DNA of 64,000 nt from Chryseobacterium arachidis (GCF_900129245.1 NZ_FQUT01000009.1:1-64000); one strand, 5' to 3'. Numbered from the stretch's first letter, positions 15,423 to 23,708 are shown. The notes: a model not told the origin generated them from the sequence alone. Made by a program: numbers and translations.

Positions 15423-16367
15423 TTAATTGCTTGCTGTGTTCAATAACTCAACATCCTTATGAGTGAGGTTAATTTTCGGAGCTGCAAACAAAGTTTCAAG
15501 TTGAGATTCACTCGTCGCACTTACAATAGGAGCCGTAATTAATGGATTTTCCAATAACCAGGCCAATGCAACGGCACCTTGCGTTGTATTATGTTTTGCA
15601 CTGATCTCATCCAAGGCTTTTAAAACTTCAAGGCCTTTTGGATTGAGATATTTTCTTACGCCTTCCCCTCGTTGGCTTTTCGATAAATCTGCTTCATCAC
15701 GGTATTTTCCTGTCAAAAATCCGGCAGCCAAAGACCAATACGGGAAAACACTCAGATCAAATTCTTTAACCAGAGGAGCATACTTCTGTTCAAAACCCTC
15801 TCTTTCCAATAAATTATAATGAGGCTGAAGCGCAACATATTTCGGGAAACTATTTTCTTCAGCTGCTTTAAAAGACTCTTTCAATCTTTCAGGCGATACA
15901 TTAGATGCTGCGATATAACGCACTTTACCTGCCTTTACAATCTCATCATAAGCGGATAATGTTTCTTCAACAGGCGTTTTATTGTCGTCGAAATGAGTAT
16001 AATACAAATCAATATGATCGGTCTGAAGCCTTTTTAACGACTCGTCTACCGATTTTAAAATATGCTTTTTAGTAATATCATAGCCATGTTCTTTTGTTTC
16101 AGAACCTACTTTTGTAGCGATAACCAGGTCATTTCTGTTGCCACGGCTTTTCATCCATTTTCCGATAATTTCTTCGGATTGGCCGCCGACTCCGTTTACC
16201 CACCAAGAGTAAGTGTCGGCTGTATCTATAAAATTAAAACCTTCTGCGCAAAATTGATCCAGAATATCAAAAGATTGTTTTTCATCCAAGGTCCATCCAA
16301 AAACATTTCCTCCAAAATTGATCGGCGCAATTGATAAATCGGTATTTTTAATTTTTCTTTTTTCCAT
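15423..16367 (-). CDS. Aldo/keto reductase
   Basis: This 314-residue protein has the aldo/keto reductase motifs: FNFIDTADTYSWW (catalytic Asp and Tyr), LVIATKVG (Lys), HIDLYYTHFDD (His) and the cofactor-binding C-terminus APIVSATSESQLE. The GG-QSEEIIGKWMKSRGNR segment places it among the YajO/IolS-like members of the superfamily. These are cytosolic NADPH-dependent aldehyde or ketone reductases. It is transcribed alone. The physiological substrate is unknown. Confidence 0.9.
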   Translation of the reverse strand: MEKRKIKNTDLSIAPINFGGNVFGWTLDEKQSFDILDQFCAEGFNFIDTADTYSWWVNGVGGQSEEIIGKWMKSRGNRNDLVIATKVGSETKEHGYDITKKHILKSVDESLKRLQTDHIDLYYTHFDDNKTPVEETLSAYDEIVKAGKVRYIAASNVSPERLKESFKAAEENSFPKYVALQPHYNLLEREGFEQKYAPLVKEFDLSVFPYWSLAAGFLTGKYRDEADLSKSQRGEGVRKYLNPKGLEVLKALDEISAKHNTTQGAVALAWLLENPLITAPIVSATSESQLETLFAAPKINLTHKDVELLNTASN

Positions 16368-16476
16368 AAAATTATTTTAGATTAAAGATTTATTATTGAT
16401 AACCTTAAAGGTAGAAAATTTTATATTGCTTAATGGTTTAATCTTTCTATGGAATTCATACTTTTTCTCAATGAAA

Positions 16477-16503
16477 AAAGACCAGCTTTATAGGCTGATC
16501 TTT
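16477..16503 (-). terminator. Intrinsic terminator after the anti-sigma gene
   Basis: A 10-bp stem AAAGACCAGC / GCTGATCTTT with a single non-Watson-Crick position and a 7-nt loop is followed by T on the minus strand, 23 bp after the stop. Confidence 0.75.
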
Positions 16504-16526
16504 ATATTATAAGGTCGAATTTCAGA

Positions 16527-17336
16527 TTAAATTTCGCCCATCACAAACATATTTTCCATGGTTGGAACGAGGCTTCCTCCCTTCTTTTCCAAAGTGATTG
16601 CAAAAGCCTGTGCATTCGGGATGTTTGCCAGAGCAATTTTACTGTCTTTGTCTTCGGTGTACATTCCTGCATTTACAGGTTTTCCATCGGCAATTGCCCA
16701 AAGCTGATACTGCATTCCTTCCGGCGCTTTTGGCAGAGTTTCAGCATTTAAATACACTTCTTTTGTTTTGGTATCCCAGAAGACTATGGCTTTAGAGTCC
16801 GTATGTTTTTCAACACCTTTCAGCTTTACCATTTTCATATCAGGATTGGAAATCATTTCCATCTTCTGATTCATTTTCTGCATTGCCAGATCCTGAGATG
16901 TTTTCTCAGTCTGTAACTTGGCAATTTCCTGCTTTGTTTTAGCCTGGTCATTCATCCATAAAAGATTTCCGGCAACACTTATTAAAAATAAAACAGAAGC
17001 TGCCATTGCAAAAGCTTTCCAGTTGCTGTTACCCTGTATTTTAATTTCTTCCTGAGGTTTAGCCGCCGGAATGTCCGCAGAAACTACAGGTTGTATTTCC
17101 TCAGCAGTCTGCTCCTGCTGAATTTTATTCCAGATTTTTGATTTTAAATCGCTTGGAGGAGCTACAGCCTGAATAGTAGCCAAATCTTCCAAAGTTTTTT
17201 GTGCTTCCTCAAAAGCCGCTTTTACTTCAGCATTATTCTTCATCACACACTCCAAAATCCCTGCTTCCTCGGGAGAAGCAAGACCTAGAATATAAGATTC
17301 TATAATTCCGGATGATATGTATTCTTTTGTGTTCAA
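16527..17336 (-). CDS. Membrane anti-sigma factor (RskA-type C-terminal domain)
   Basis: In this 269-residue protein residues 1-75 form the cytosolic sigma-binding part (SSGIIESYILGLASPEEAGI, with no zinc-finger HxxxCxxC). A single transmembrane helix lies at about 107-127 (WKAFAMAASVLFLISVAGNL), followed by a short coiled coil and the RskA-type periplasmic domain (KAIVFWDTKTKEVYLN, PEGMQYQLWAIADGKPVNAG, FAITLEKKGGSL). It should hold the adjacent ECF sigma factor at the membrane until a signal releases it. Its start lies 2 bp after the sigma stop, so the two are translationally linked. Confidence 0.9.
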   Translation of the reverse strand: MNTKEYISSGIIESYILGLASPEEAGILECVMKNNAEVKAAFEEAQKTLEDLATIQAVAPPSDLKSKIWNKIQQEQTAEEIQPVVSADIPAAKPQEEIKIQGNSNWKAFAMAASVLFLISVAGNLLWMNDQAKTKQEIAKLQTEKTSQDLAMQKMNQKMEMISNPDMKMVKLKGVEKHTDSKAIVFWDTKTKEVYLNAETLPKAPEGMQYQLWAIADGKPVNAGMYTEDKDSKIALANIPNAQAFAITLEKKGGSLVPTMENMFVMGEI

Positions 17337-17337
17337 T

Positions 17338-17949
17338 TTATTGATAATCTTTTAGCAAATCTTTTAATTTCATCAGCGCATTCCGCATTTTGGTTTTTAC
17401 CGTTCCCAGAGGTATTTTCAGCTTTTCGGATATTTCATTTTGTGTATATCCCTGATAATACGCGAGATCGATAAGTTCCTGCTTGTCAGTTTCCAGATTT
17501 TCCAACACTTTGTTAAATCCTATAAAATCAGATGAATTATTTGTCGTTGAAAGTTCTGCAGAATTATATACGAAATCCGGAAGCGGTTGGTTTTTCAACT
17601 CGTTTTGAAAACCTTTTGATTTTAAGTAGTCTATTGCCGTATTCCTTGCAATATTGATCATCCAGGTATAAAACCTTCCTTTTGCCGGATCATACTGATG
17701 AATGGAATTCCAGATTTTAACGAAAACATCCTGAATAATTTCTTCAGTATATTCTTTAGATTGAACGATTCGGAGGATTACACCATACAATGCACCAGAA
17801 TAGTTATCATACAGATTATGAAAACCGATTTCGTTTTTTTCTTTTAATAAAACGATTAGCTGCTCTTCCGAATAGGTTGTTTTAATAATGAATATTTTTC
17901 TGTTCAAATGTAATAAAATAAAACAAATAACAAACAATTTTAAAACCAA
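17338..17949 (-). CDS. ECF sigma factor (sigma-70 family)
   Basis: This 203-residue frame holds sigma region 2 (FHNLYDNYSGALYGVILRIV, EEIIQDVFVKIWNSIHQYDP, GRFYTWMINIARNTAIDYL) and region 4 (DLAYYQGYTQNEISEKLKIPLGTVKTKMRNALMKL), as in ECF sigma factors paired with RskA-type anti-sigma proteins. The first ~21 residues (MVLKLFVICFILLHLNRKIF) are hydrophobic and unlike any sigma N-terminus. A promoter-like pair lies inside that stretch (17905-17934). The true protein probably begins near KTTYSEEQ, perhaps at an ATT codon (17884-17889), since no ATG, GTG or suitable TTG is placed well. It is divergent from the fasciclin/ferritin genes. Confidence 0.88.
   Translation of the reverse strand: MVLKLFVICFILLHLNRKIFIIKTTYSEEQLIVLLKEKNEIGFHNLYDNYSGALYGVILRIVQSKEYTEEIIQDVFVKIWNSIHQYDPAKGRFYTWMINIARNTAIDYLKSKGFQNELKNQPLPDFVYNSAELSTTNNSSDFIGFNKVLENLETDKQELIDLAYYQGYTQNEISEKLKIPLGTVKTKMRNALMKLKDLLKDYQ
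17905..17934 (-). promoter_or_regulatory. Promoter-like element inside the annotated N-terminus of the ECF sigma gene
   Basis: TACATTTG (17905-17912, minus strand) matches TAnnTTTG, and TTTG (17931-17934) lies 18 bp upstream of it, a full match to the Bacteroidota consensus. Transcription would start near 17898, downstream of the long-frame ATG at 17947-17949. Confidence 0.55.
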
Positions 17950-18181
17950 CTTTTAAATTTTTAGAGAAATACCACAATTGGATTAAAATATTTAAAAGAA
18001 ATATCGAAAATACAAGAAATCACTAATCCAGATTTCACTCTTCACTATGCGATGATAAAAATAATCAACTGTTAATCAATTATTTATAATAAATTTTAAA
18101 AATTTCACATCTAAACAAGAACCGTCCTCGTAAATGATTTCAGAACACAACTCAAATATAATTAACTTAAAAATCAAGGAA

Positions 18182-18751
18182 ATGAACACAAGGTCAAAAA
18201 TCGCAGTTTTAGGAATGGTTGCTTTATCATTCGCATTCAGTGGAACGGTAACGGCACAAACGATGAAAGAAAAAACGGTAATGGTAGGCGGTGCACCGAT
18301 GTATCCCTCTAAAAACATTATTGAAAACGCTGTAAATTCTAAAGATCATAAAACTTTGGTAGCAGCAGTAAAAGCAGCCGGTCTGGTAGAAACTTTACAG
18401 GGAGCAGGGCCTTTTACCGTATTTGCCCCTACAGATGCAGCATTTGCAAAACTTCCGAAAGGAACAGTTGAAAGTCTGGTAAAACCTGAAAACAAGGCGA
18501 TGCTGACTAAAATTTTGACCTACCATGTTCTTCCCGGGAAATTTAATGCCAAAGAAATCTGGGCAGCTGTAAAAGCCAAAGGAGGTAAAGCAATGATGAA
18601 AACTGTGGAAGGTGAAGAATTAACTTTCTGGACAAAAGGAAAAAATCTGTATGTAAGAGATGCGAAAGGAAATGACGCAAAAGTAACAATTGCTGATGTA
18701 AATCAGTCGAATGGTGTAATTCATGTAATAGACACGGTATTAATGCCGTAA
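18182..18751 (+). CDS. Exported fasciclin-domain protein
   Basis: This 189-residue protein has a signal peptide (MNTRSKIAVLGMVALSFAF, ending TVTAQ). It then carries one fasciclin (FAS1) domain: NAVNSKDHKTLVAAVKAAGLVE, GPFTVFAPTDAAFAKLPKGTVE, LTKILTYHVLPGKF and GVIHVIDTVLMP. FAS1 domains mediate adhesion or protein contacts outside the cytoplasm. I chose the ATG at 18182 because it begins a proper signal peptide after AAGGA; an in-frame ATG at 18134 adds 16 residues unlike a signal sequence. It is divergent from the ECF sigma/anti-sigma pair and followed by two ferritin-like genes, a recurrent Bacteroidota stress module. Confidence 0.9.
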   Translation: MNTRSKIAVLGMVALSFAFSGTVTAQTMKEKTVMVGGAPMYPSKNIIENAVNSKDHKTLVAAVKAAGLVETLQGAGPFTVFAPTDAAFAKLPKGTVESLVKPENKAMLTKILTYHVLPGKFNAKEIWAAVKAKGGKAMMKTVEGEELTFWTKGKNLYVRDAKGNDAKVTIADVNQSNGVIHVIDTVLMP

Positions 18752-18844
18752 TGGTTTTTTAGTTCAAACAGCATAATTTGTTTATGCTGTTTTTCTTCAT
18801 TTCTAAAAATAAATTAAATAACACACTTTTAAACAAATAATATT

Positions 18845-19552
18845 ATGAAAAAAACCATTAATGTTTCTAACCAGGGAGCGACTCTGGATACAAGCAGAAG
18901 AAATTTTTTGAAACTGAGCGGTGTCGGCTTGGCGTTTGCCGGGCTTACCCTAATCGGGTGTGATGACGACGATTTTGAATTCGTTGATAATAATGTTTTT
19001 GATTTGGGAAAAGGAGATGTCGGAATTTTAAACTATGCATACGCACTGGAGCAGCTGGAAGCAGATTTTTATACAAAAGTGGTCAATAATTTCTATTCCG
19101 GAATTTCCAATGCTGAAAAAGAGATTTTTACAGACCTTTATCATCATGAAGTGATCCACAGGGATTTTTTCAAAGCGGCTATCAGCGGTGCTACTTCCAA
19201 TGTATTACCGACCTTAGAATTCCAGTATCCGAATGTTAATTTTAATGACAGAAATTCCGTCCTGGCGACAGCAAAAGCCCTGGAAGACACGGGCGTTGCA
19301 GCTTATAACGGAGCCGGAAAGTATATTACCAATCCAGATTATCTGGTAATCGCCGGAAAAATTGTTTCCGTAGAAGCAAGACACGCTTCAGCCATCAGAA
19401 ACCTGATTAATCCTGGAACGGCAGCGTTTTCAGGAGATGACGTGGTTGATATGAACGGATTAGATTTAGCCAAAGAGCCTAAAGAAATCGTTGCGGCGGC
19501 AGGAGGATTTTTCAAAACACCTTTTACCTGGAAAGAACAGGGAATCGGCTAA
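18845..19552 (+). CDS. Ferritin-like protein (PF13668 type) with Tat signal and lipobox
   Basis: This 235-residue protein has a twin-arginine motif SRRNFLKLSGVG (about residues 17-28), a hydrophobic segment and a lipobox ending LIGC near residue 39. It is therefore probably exported folded by Tat and then lipidated. The rest is helical and ferritin-like: GILNYAYALEQLEADFY, YHHEVIHRDFFKAAI, AKALEDTGVAAYNGAG and SVEARHASAIRNLI, with Glu and His ligands spaced as in a diiron four-helix bundle. Tat export fits a cofactor-loaded protein. Function is unknown, perhaps protection against oxidants. The gap to the next ferritin-like gene is 24 bp. Confidence 0.88.
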   Translation: MKKTINVSNQGATLDTSRRNFLKLSGVGLAFAGLTLIGCDDDDFEFVDNNVFDLGKGDVGILNYAYALEQLEADFYTKVVNNFYSGISNAEKEIFTDLYHHEVIHRDFFKAAISGATSNVLPTLEFQYPNVNFNDRNSVLATAKALEDTGVAAYNGAGKYITNPDYLVIAGKIVSVEARHASAIRNLINPGTAAFSGDDVVDMNGLDLAKEPKEIVAAAGGFFKTPFTWKEQGIG

Positions 19553-19576
19553 TTATTCACTTCAAAAATTTACATT

Positions 19577-20395
19577 ATGAACATTCTTAAATTACTCGAT
19601 AAACTTTCTGATGATAAATTCTTTACCACAGAAGCATCCAGATTAGAAACGCTTACCCAAATTTCTGCGTTCGGAAAAAAAGCGGCTGTTGCGGCAGTTC
19701 CACTAGGCTTGGGGGCTTTAATGACAACCTCAGCGAAAGCGGAAACACCAACCACGGTTTCCGGCGGAGGAACCTATTTTAAAAATGCTTTAACGGATGC
19801 ACTACAGCTAGCCTTAGTTCTGGAATATCTGGAAGATGAATACTATAAAAAAGGGCTGGACATGGCAGGTCTGATTCCTAATGGAGACAGGGCCGTTTTT
19901 ATGCAGATTTCAAAACATGAAAATGCCCATGTTGCATTTTTAAAAACAACATTAACCTCTTTAGGGGTAACTCCGGGAACAAAACCCACTTTTGATTTTA
20001 CGGCCGGTGGAAACTTTACTCCTTTTTCAGATTACAATCAATTTTTAATCCTCGCACAGGCTTTTGAAGATACGGGAGTAAGAGCGTATAAAGGGCAGGC
20101 CGGAAACGTGATGTCCAACAAAACAGTTTTACAGGCGGCTTTACAAATTCATTCTGTAGAAGCAAGACACGCTTCGCAGGTAAGAAGAATGAGAGCTAAT
20201 AAAGGTTGGATAGAATTGGCCGATGGCGGAAGTATGCCTCCCGCCACCAATCCTGTGTATGCCGGAGAAGGCAATATAACACAAGCCGGATTTAATACAA
20301 GTACTGCGTTCGGGGCAGCAGCAGGGTCTGCAGCGTACGACGAGATTTTAAGTACAAGTGATGCTCAGGCAATTGCATCTTTGTTTATTGTCTGA
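19577..20395 (+). CDS. Second exported ferritin-like protein (PF13668 type)
   Basis: This 272-residue paralogue-type partner of the preceding gene has an N-terminal helix of about 50 residues before a hydrophobic, small-residue stretch (KKAAVAAVPLGLGALMTTSAKAE). This looks like an atypical export signal without RR. The ferritin-like bundle follows: ALQLALVLEYLEDEYYKKG, ISKHENAHVAFLKTTL, LAQAFEDTGVRAYKGQAG and HSVEARHASQVRRMR. The ExxH-type ligands in helices 2 and 4 are present. The C-terminal tail (residues 230-272) is Ala/Gly/Thr-rich. It is co-transcribed with the Tat-dependent partner and ends at a strong terminator. Confidence 0.87.
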   Translation: MNILKLLDKLSDDKFFTTEASRLETLTQISAFGKKAAVAAVPLGLGALMTTSAKAETPTTVSGGGTYFKNALTDALQLALVLEYLEDEYYKKGLDMAGLIPNGDRAVFMQISKHENAHVAFLKTTLTSLGVTPGTKPTFDFTAGGNFTPFSDYNQFLILAQAFEDTGVRAYKGQAGNVMSNKTVLQAALQIHSVEARHASQVRRMRANKGWIELADGGSMPPATNPVYAGEGNITQAGFNTSTAFGAAAGSAAYDEILSTSDAQAIASLFIV

Positions 20396-20416
20396 CTTAC
20401 TTAATTTTAGCTGTTG

Positions 20417-20447
20417 ATCCCTTTCTGATTTTAGAAAGGGATTTTTT
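20417..20447 (+). terminator. Intrinsic terminator of the fasciclin/ferritin operon
   Basis: A perfect 10-bp stem ATCCCTTTCT / AGAAAGGGAT with a 6-nt loop, followed by TTTTT, lies 22 bp after the last stop. Confidence 0.88.
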
Positions 20448-20477
20448 GCTTTTATGAATTAAAATAAGAGTAATAAT

Positions 20478-21389
20478 TTACAGCTCAAACCTTATCCCTG
20501 TAGCGTTTTCAGCATATTTCCAAAGCTTGTCTGCCAATGCCATATCGTTCATCGAAGGAGTATTGTGTTTTGAAAGTGCGGGATAGCCTGCATATTCATT
20601 TTCTCCATCCGGGCCAAAGAATTCACCGCCTTTTACCGATGGATCTGTGGCCACAAAAAGTGCAGGCAAGGCGCCCTGCCAAGGTTCCATAATTTCTTTA
20701 AACTGCTCAAACAATCCTTGCAGCTGTTCTTCAGGAATATTTCTTTGCAAATCGGTACGGGTAACTCCCGGATGTGCAGCCACAGAAACAATGCTGCTTC
20801 CCGCTTTCTTAAGTTTTCGGTCTAATTCGTAGGTGAAAAGGATATCGGCAAGCTTGCTGACAGCATATTCTCTCCAATCATCATATCCTTTTTCTAATTT
20901 TAAATTATTAAAATCTATCCCTTCCGCACGAATCGCTGCTCCACTTGACAGTGTAACAATTCTGGCATCAGCACTCTTTGACAGAAAAGGAAATAAATAT
21001 CCAGTAAGCGCAAAATGCCCTATAAAATTAACACCAAACTGCAGCTCGAAGCCGTCATCTGTTTTGGACGGCGGAGGAATCATTACTCCCGCATTATTGA
21101 TCAGAATATCCAGCTTTTCATGCTTTTCTGAATACCAATCTGCAAATTTTTTAATCTTTTCAAGGCTGGCAAGGTCAAGAAGCCCTACTTCCAGCGTTCC
21201 TTTTCCAGAGGCTTCTGATTCTATTTTCTTTAAGGCAGTGTGTGCTTTCTGCTCGTCTCTCGCGGCAACAATTACATGAGCTCCGGCTTCATATAATGCT
21301 TTTGCTGTCTCAAATCCTATTCCTGTATTGGCGCCTGTTACGATGGCTGTTTTCCCTGTTAAGTCCGGGATATTGTTTTTTGTCCACAT
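20478..21389 (-). CDS. Short-chain dehydrogenase/reductase (retinol-dehydrogenase-like)
   Basis: This protein of about 303 residues has the classical SDR motifs: GKTAIVTGANTGIGFETAK (cofactor TGxxxGIG), LLDLASLEKI, NILINNAGVM-like LINNAGVMIPP, VTLSSGA with the catalytic Ser, and YAVSKLADILF with catalytic Tyr and Lys. It is cytosolic and probably NADP-dependent. The C-terminal part GGEFFGPDGENEYAGYP resembles WWOX/retinol dehydrogenase-like bacterial SDRs. I chose ATG 21387-21389 (MWTKNNIPDLTGKT), preceded by AAGAAG; an upstream ATG at 21414 would add nine unlike residues. The substrate is unknown. Confidence 0.88.
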   Translation of the reverse strand: MWTKNNIPDLTGKTAIVTGANTGIGFETAKALYEAGAHVIVAARDEQKAHTALKKIESEASGKGTLEVGLLDLASLEKIKKFADWYSEKHEKLDILINNAGVMIPPPSKTDDGFELQFGVNFIGHFALTGYLFPFLSKSADARIVTLSSGAAIRAEGIDFNNLKLEKGYDDWREYAVSKLADILFTYELDRKLKKAGSSIVSVAAHPGVTRTDLQRNIPEEQLQGLFEQFKEIMEPWQGALPALFVATDPSVKGGEFFGPDGENEYAGYPALSKHNTPSMNDMALADKLWKYAENATGIRFEL

Positions 21390-21511
21390 AATATCTTCTT
21401 GATTTATTTGAAACAAATTTCAGAAAATTTAATGAGAGATATTTTGTTATAAAGTTCAAATATTGTTTGTTGTAAAGATCATCAGTATTATTGGACTTTT
21501 AAGCAAAGTAG

Positions 21512-22264
21512 TCATTTTCTTTTGTCTGATTCCAGCCATTTTTTCCAGGTAAGACCGTCTTTCTGTTTATGTTCTGTAGTCAGCTTTCCTCCATGAAAGG
21601 CCCTTCCTAACGCTCCGAAAATCGGTAAATTGATGACCAAACGTTTTTTCCTTTTCTGCAACATCCATTCTTTTGCCATCTCCTCAAAAGTATAAGCTTC
21701 TGACCCACCGATTTCATCCGTTTTATTTTCAGGCTGTTTTAATGATAATTGATAAAGCTCTTCTGCCACTTTTTCTATCTGTATGGGCTGTGCAATAATT
21801 TTTTTAGGCAACAATCCGATAGGATATTTTAAAAGTTTTGAAAAGATATCGTCAATAAACTCATGAAACTGTGTTGCTCTTAAAATAGTATAAGGAATCC
21901 CTGACCTTTTAATTTCCTCTTCAGAAGCCAGTTTCTGCTGATAATAGGCGAAAGGAACCTCATCAATCCCAACAATAGAAATGTAAACCAAATGCACATT
22001 AGCTTCTGGCTGCATCGCCTGTAATAAATTGCGGGTAGCTTCCGTATCTTTTTTCATGTCCGTAGCCAAATGAAATATGATATCCTTATCTGCTACGGCT
22101 TTTTCGATTCCTTTATTGTGAACCAAATCCATAACAGCCACATTACTTGCTCCGGATTTATTTTTACGGCTGGCAATGGTGTAAGAAATATTATTCTTAT
22201 CCAAAATTTTCACGAGTGCTTTTCCAAGGTTTCCGGTACCTCCGGTGATTAAAATTTTTGACAT
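21512..22264 (-). CDS. NmrA-like NAD(P)-binding atypical SDR
   Basis: This 250-residue protein starts with a Rossmann fold, SKILITGGTGNLGKALVKIL (GGTGNLG). It continues with VAVMDL, IIFHLATDMKKDTEATRNLLQA, HLVYISIVGID and PYTILRATQFHEFIDD. This is the NmrA/atypical SDR layout with no YxxxK active site in the usual place, although YYQQK is nearby. Such proteins act as redox sensors or as reductases of unknown substrate. It is a single gene 95 bp from the preceding SDR stop, both leftward. I have moderate confidence in the family and none in the substrate. Confidence 0.85.
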   Translation of the reverse strand: MSKILITGGTGNLGKALVKILDKNNISYTIASRKNKSGASNVAVMDLVHNKGIEKAVADKDIIFHLATDMKKDTEATRNLLQAMQPEANVHLVYISIVGIDEVPFAYYQQKLASEEEIKRSGIPYTILRATQFHEFIDDIFSKLLKYPIGLLPKKIIAQPIQIEKVAEELYQLSLKQPENKTDEIGGSEAYTFEEMAKEWMLQKRKKRLVINLPIFGALGRAFHGGKLTTEHKQKDGLTWKKWLESDKRK

Positions 22265-22435
22265 ATTATTATAATTTGATGTTATTATTTAAATCTGCTT
22301 TATTGATATTGTAAAATTAGAAGATGAGCAGCAGGAAAAAATTAAACGGGTTTAAGAAATACTTTTAAATTATGCTTAAACAAGTTTTTATTTAAATTTA
22401 CTATCTAATCGATTAAATATCAATATGAATAATCT

Positions 22436-22464
22436 AAAAAACCACCTCCGAATAAACGGAGATG
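22436..22464 (-). terminator. Intrinsic terminator after the azoreductase gene
   Basis: The stem CACCTCCG / CGGAGATG (one G-U in the minus-strand RNA) with a 6-nt loop is followed by a T run on the minus strand, 24 bp after the azoreductase stop. Confidence 0.75.
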
Positions 22465-22487
22465 ATCTACCAAACAAGTTCAAAAAA

Positions 22488-23120
22488 TTATATCTGCAGT
22501 AGTAACAGATTATGTGCTGCTTCGGCAATCTCCTGTTCGGCTTTATATATTGCTGATTCTAGTTTTTCTTTATTGCCCCATTTTACAGGAAACACATTGA
22601 CAAAATGGACATCAGTAAGACCGATAAATCGGAAGATACTTTTCAAATACGGCTGCAAATGATCAAATGACGCTATTATTTCATTAGAAAAATCCACTCC
22701 TCTGGTATTAATCACATATACTTTTTTATTGACCAACAGCCCTTCAAATCCGTGTTCCGTTCCTCTGAAAGTTCTTCCTGTCCGGGTTATAAGATCAATA
22801 AAAGCTTTGAAATTGGAGGGTATGGAAAAATTGTACATGGGCATTCCGATGACATAAATATCAGCGTCGTGTAATCGGTGGATATACTCGTCAGATTGCT
22901 CAAGCTCTTTAAGCATTTCCGCAGTTCTTTCTTCGGGAACCGTGTAAACTCCTTCTATAAAACACTCTGTAATATGATTTGGAGAATCGGTACTGAGATC
23001 CAGATAATCAACAGAGGTAATTTCATGAAAATTTTGCAATTGCTCTACCATCAGCTTAGACAGCTTCCTGGAAATTGAATATTCGTTTCTTATACTGCAA
23101 TCTATATGTAATATTTTCAT
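22488..23120 (-). CDS. FMN-dependent NADH-azoreductase-like flavodoxin-fold protein
   Basis: This 210-residue protein starts MKILHIDCSIRNEYSISRKL, the phosphate-binding loop of the AzoR/NQO flavodoxin fold. It continues with DADIYVIGMPMYNFSIPSNFKAFIDLITRTGRTF (the MPMYNFSIP flavin/dimer motif typical of AzoR) and KVYVINTRGVDFS. It should bind FMN and reduce quinones or azo compounds with NADH. It is second in a leftward pair with a GNAT gene 30 bp upstream. Both are transcribed from a promoter facing the MocR regulator at 23709, which is likely to control them. Confidence 0.87.
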   Translation of the reverse strand: MKILHIDCSIRNEYSISRKLSKLMVEQLQNFHEITSVDYLDLSTDSPNHITECFIEGVYTVPEERTAEMLKELEQSDEYIHRLHDADIYVIGMPMYNFSIPSNFKAFIDLITRTGRTFRGTEHGFEGLLVNKKVYVINTRGVDFSNEIIASFDHLQPYLKSIFRFIGLTDVHFVNVFPVKWGNKEKLESAIYKAEQEIAEAAHNLLLLQI

Positions 23121-23150
23121 ATCTAATACTTTTTTTATTTATGATTTTGT

Positions 23151-23582
23151 TTAAGACAACACTTTGATAAAGTGGTTACATCCCAGAATATATCCTTGAT
23201 TTAAATATAAGCGGTGTGCATCATGAAGCATATATCCGCTGTCCAAATGAATAGACTGAAATCCGTTTTTTCTTGCTTCTTCAGCAACATGATTCAGCAA
23301 TATTGCAGCATAACCTTTTCCACGGCACTCGGGAGAGGTGAAAAGATCATCGATATAAATCATTTTTCCTGTTAGCAGTCTTAGCTGAGGACGGTATCCC
23401 GTAAAAGCAACCGCTTTTGTATGATCTTCATTGGGAATATAGGCGATTTTAAATCCGTCTTTTTCCATCATTTCCATCACCAGTTCTACATAATTTTCTT
23501 CTTTTACATTAGGGCGAAAAGCAAGGATTACTTCTTTACACAGCTCGATATCGGCTTTACTTTTTACGATTTTTGGTGTCAT
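23151..23582 (-). CDS. GNAT-family N-acetyltransferase
   Basis: This 143-residue protein has a complete GNAT core: KTAVAFTGYRPQLRLL-type beta strands (KAVAFTGYRPQLRLLTGK), MIYIDDLFTSPECRGKGYAAILLNHV (acetyl-CoA loop CRGKGYA, motif A), FQSIHLDSGYMLHDAHRLY (motif B) and NQGYILGCNHFIKVL. It should transfer an acetyl group from acetyl-CoA to an unknown amine. It is first in the operon with the azoreductase, facing the MocR gene. The start codon lies about 27 nt from the predicted transcription start. Confidence 0.88.
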   Translation of the reverse strand: MTPKIVKSKADIELCKEVILAFRPNVKEENYVELVMEMMEKDGFKIAYIPNEDHTKAVAFTGYRPQLRLLTGKMIYIDDLFTSPECRGKGYAAILLNHVAEEARKNGFQSIHLDSGYMLHDAHRLYLNQGYILGCNHFIKVLS

Positions 23583-23610
23583 TATTTATTATTTCTTTGT
23601 TGTTTTCTGA

Positions 23611-23653
23611 TGGTTCAAAATTAGTACGGTAAAGAAGCAGGTATTGGAACCAG
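23611..23653 (-). promoter_or_regulatory. Putative MocR operator over the GNAT/azoreductase promoter
   Basis: TGGTTC (23611-23616) overlaps a minus-strand -7 element TAATTTTG (23616-23623). TTGGAACCAG lies at 23644-23653, exactly 20 bp away. The two outer parts are inverted (TGGTTC / GAACCA). The same arrangement with the same spacing occurs at the biotin operon promoter (32595-32637), which also faces a MocR gene. No -33 TTTG is present, as expected of a promoter needing an activator. Confidence 0.65.
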
Positions 23654-23684
23654 ATTTATTTTAATAAGTAGTCCAGATTGTTTA

Positions 23685-23692
23685 TATATTTG
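23685..23692 (+). promoter_or_regulatory. Candidate -7 element of the MocR gene
   Basis: TATATTTG matches TAnnTTTG and would start transcription near 23699, about 10 nt before the ATG at 23709. Confidence 0.45.
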
Positions 23693-23708
23693 TGTATAAT
23701 CAGATCAT

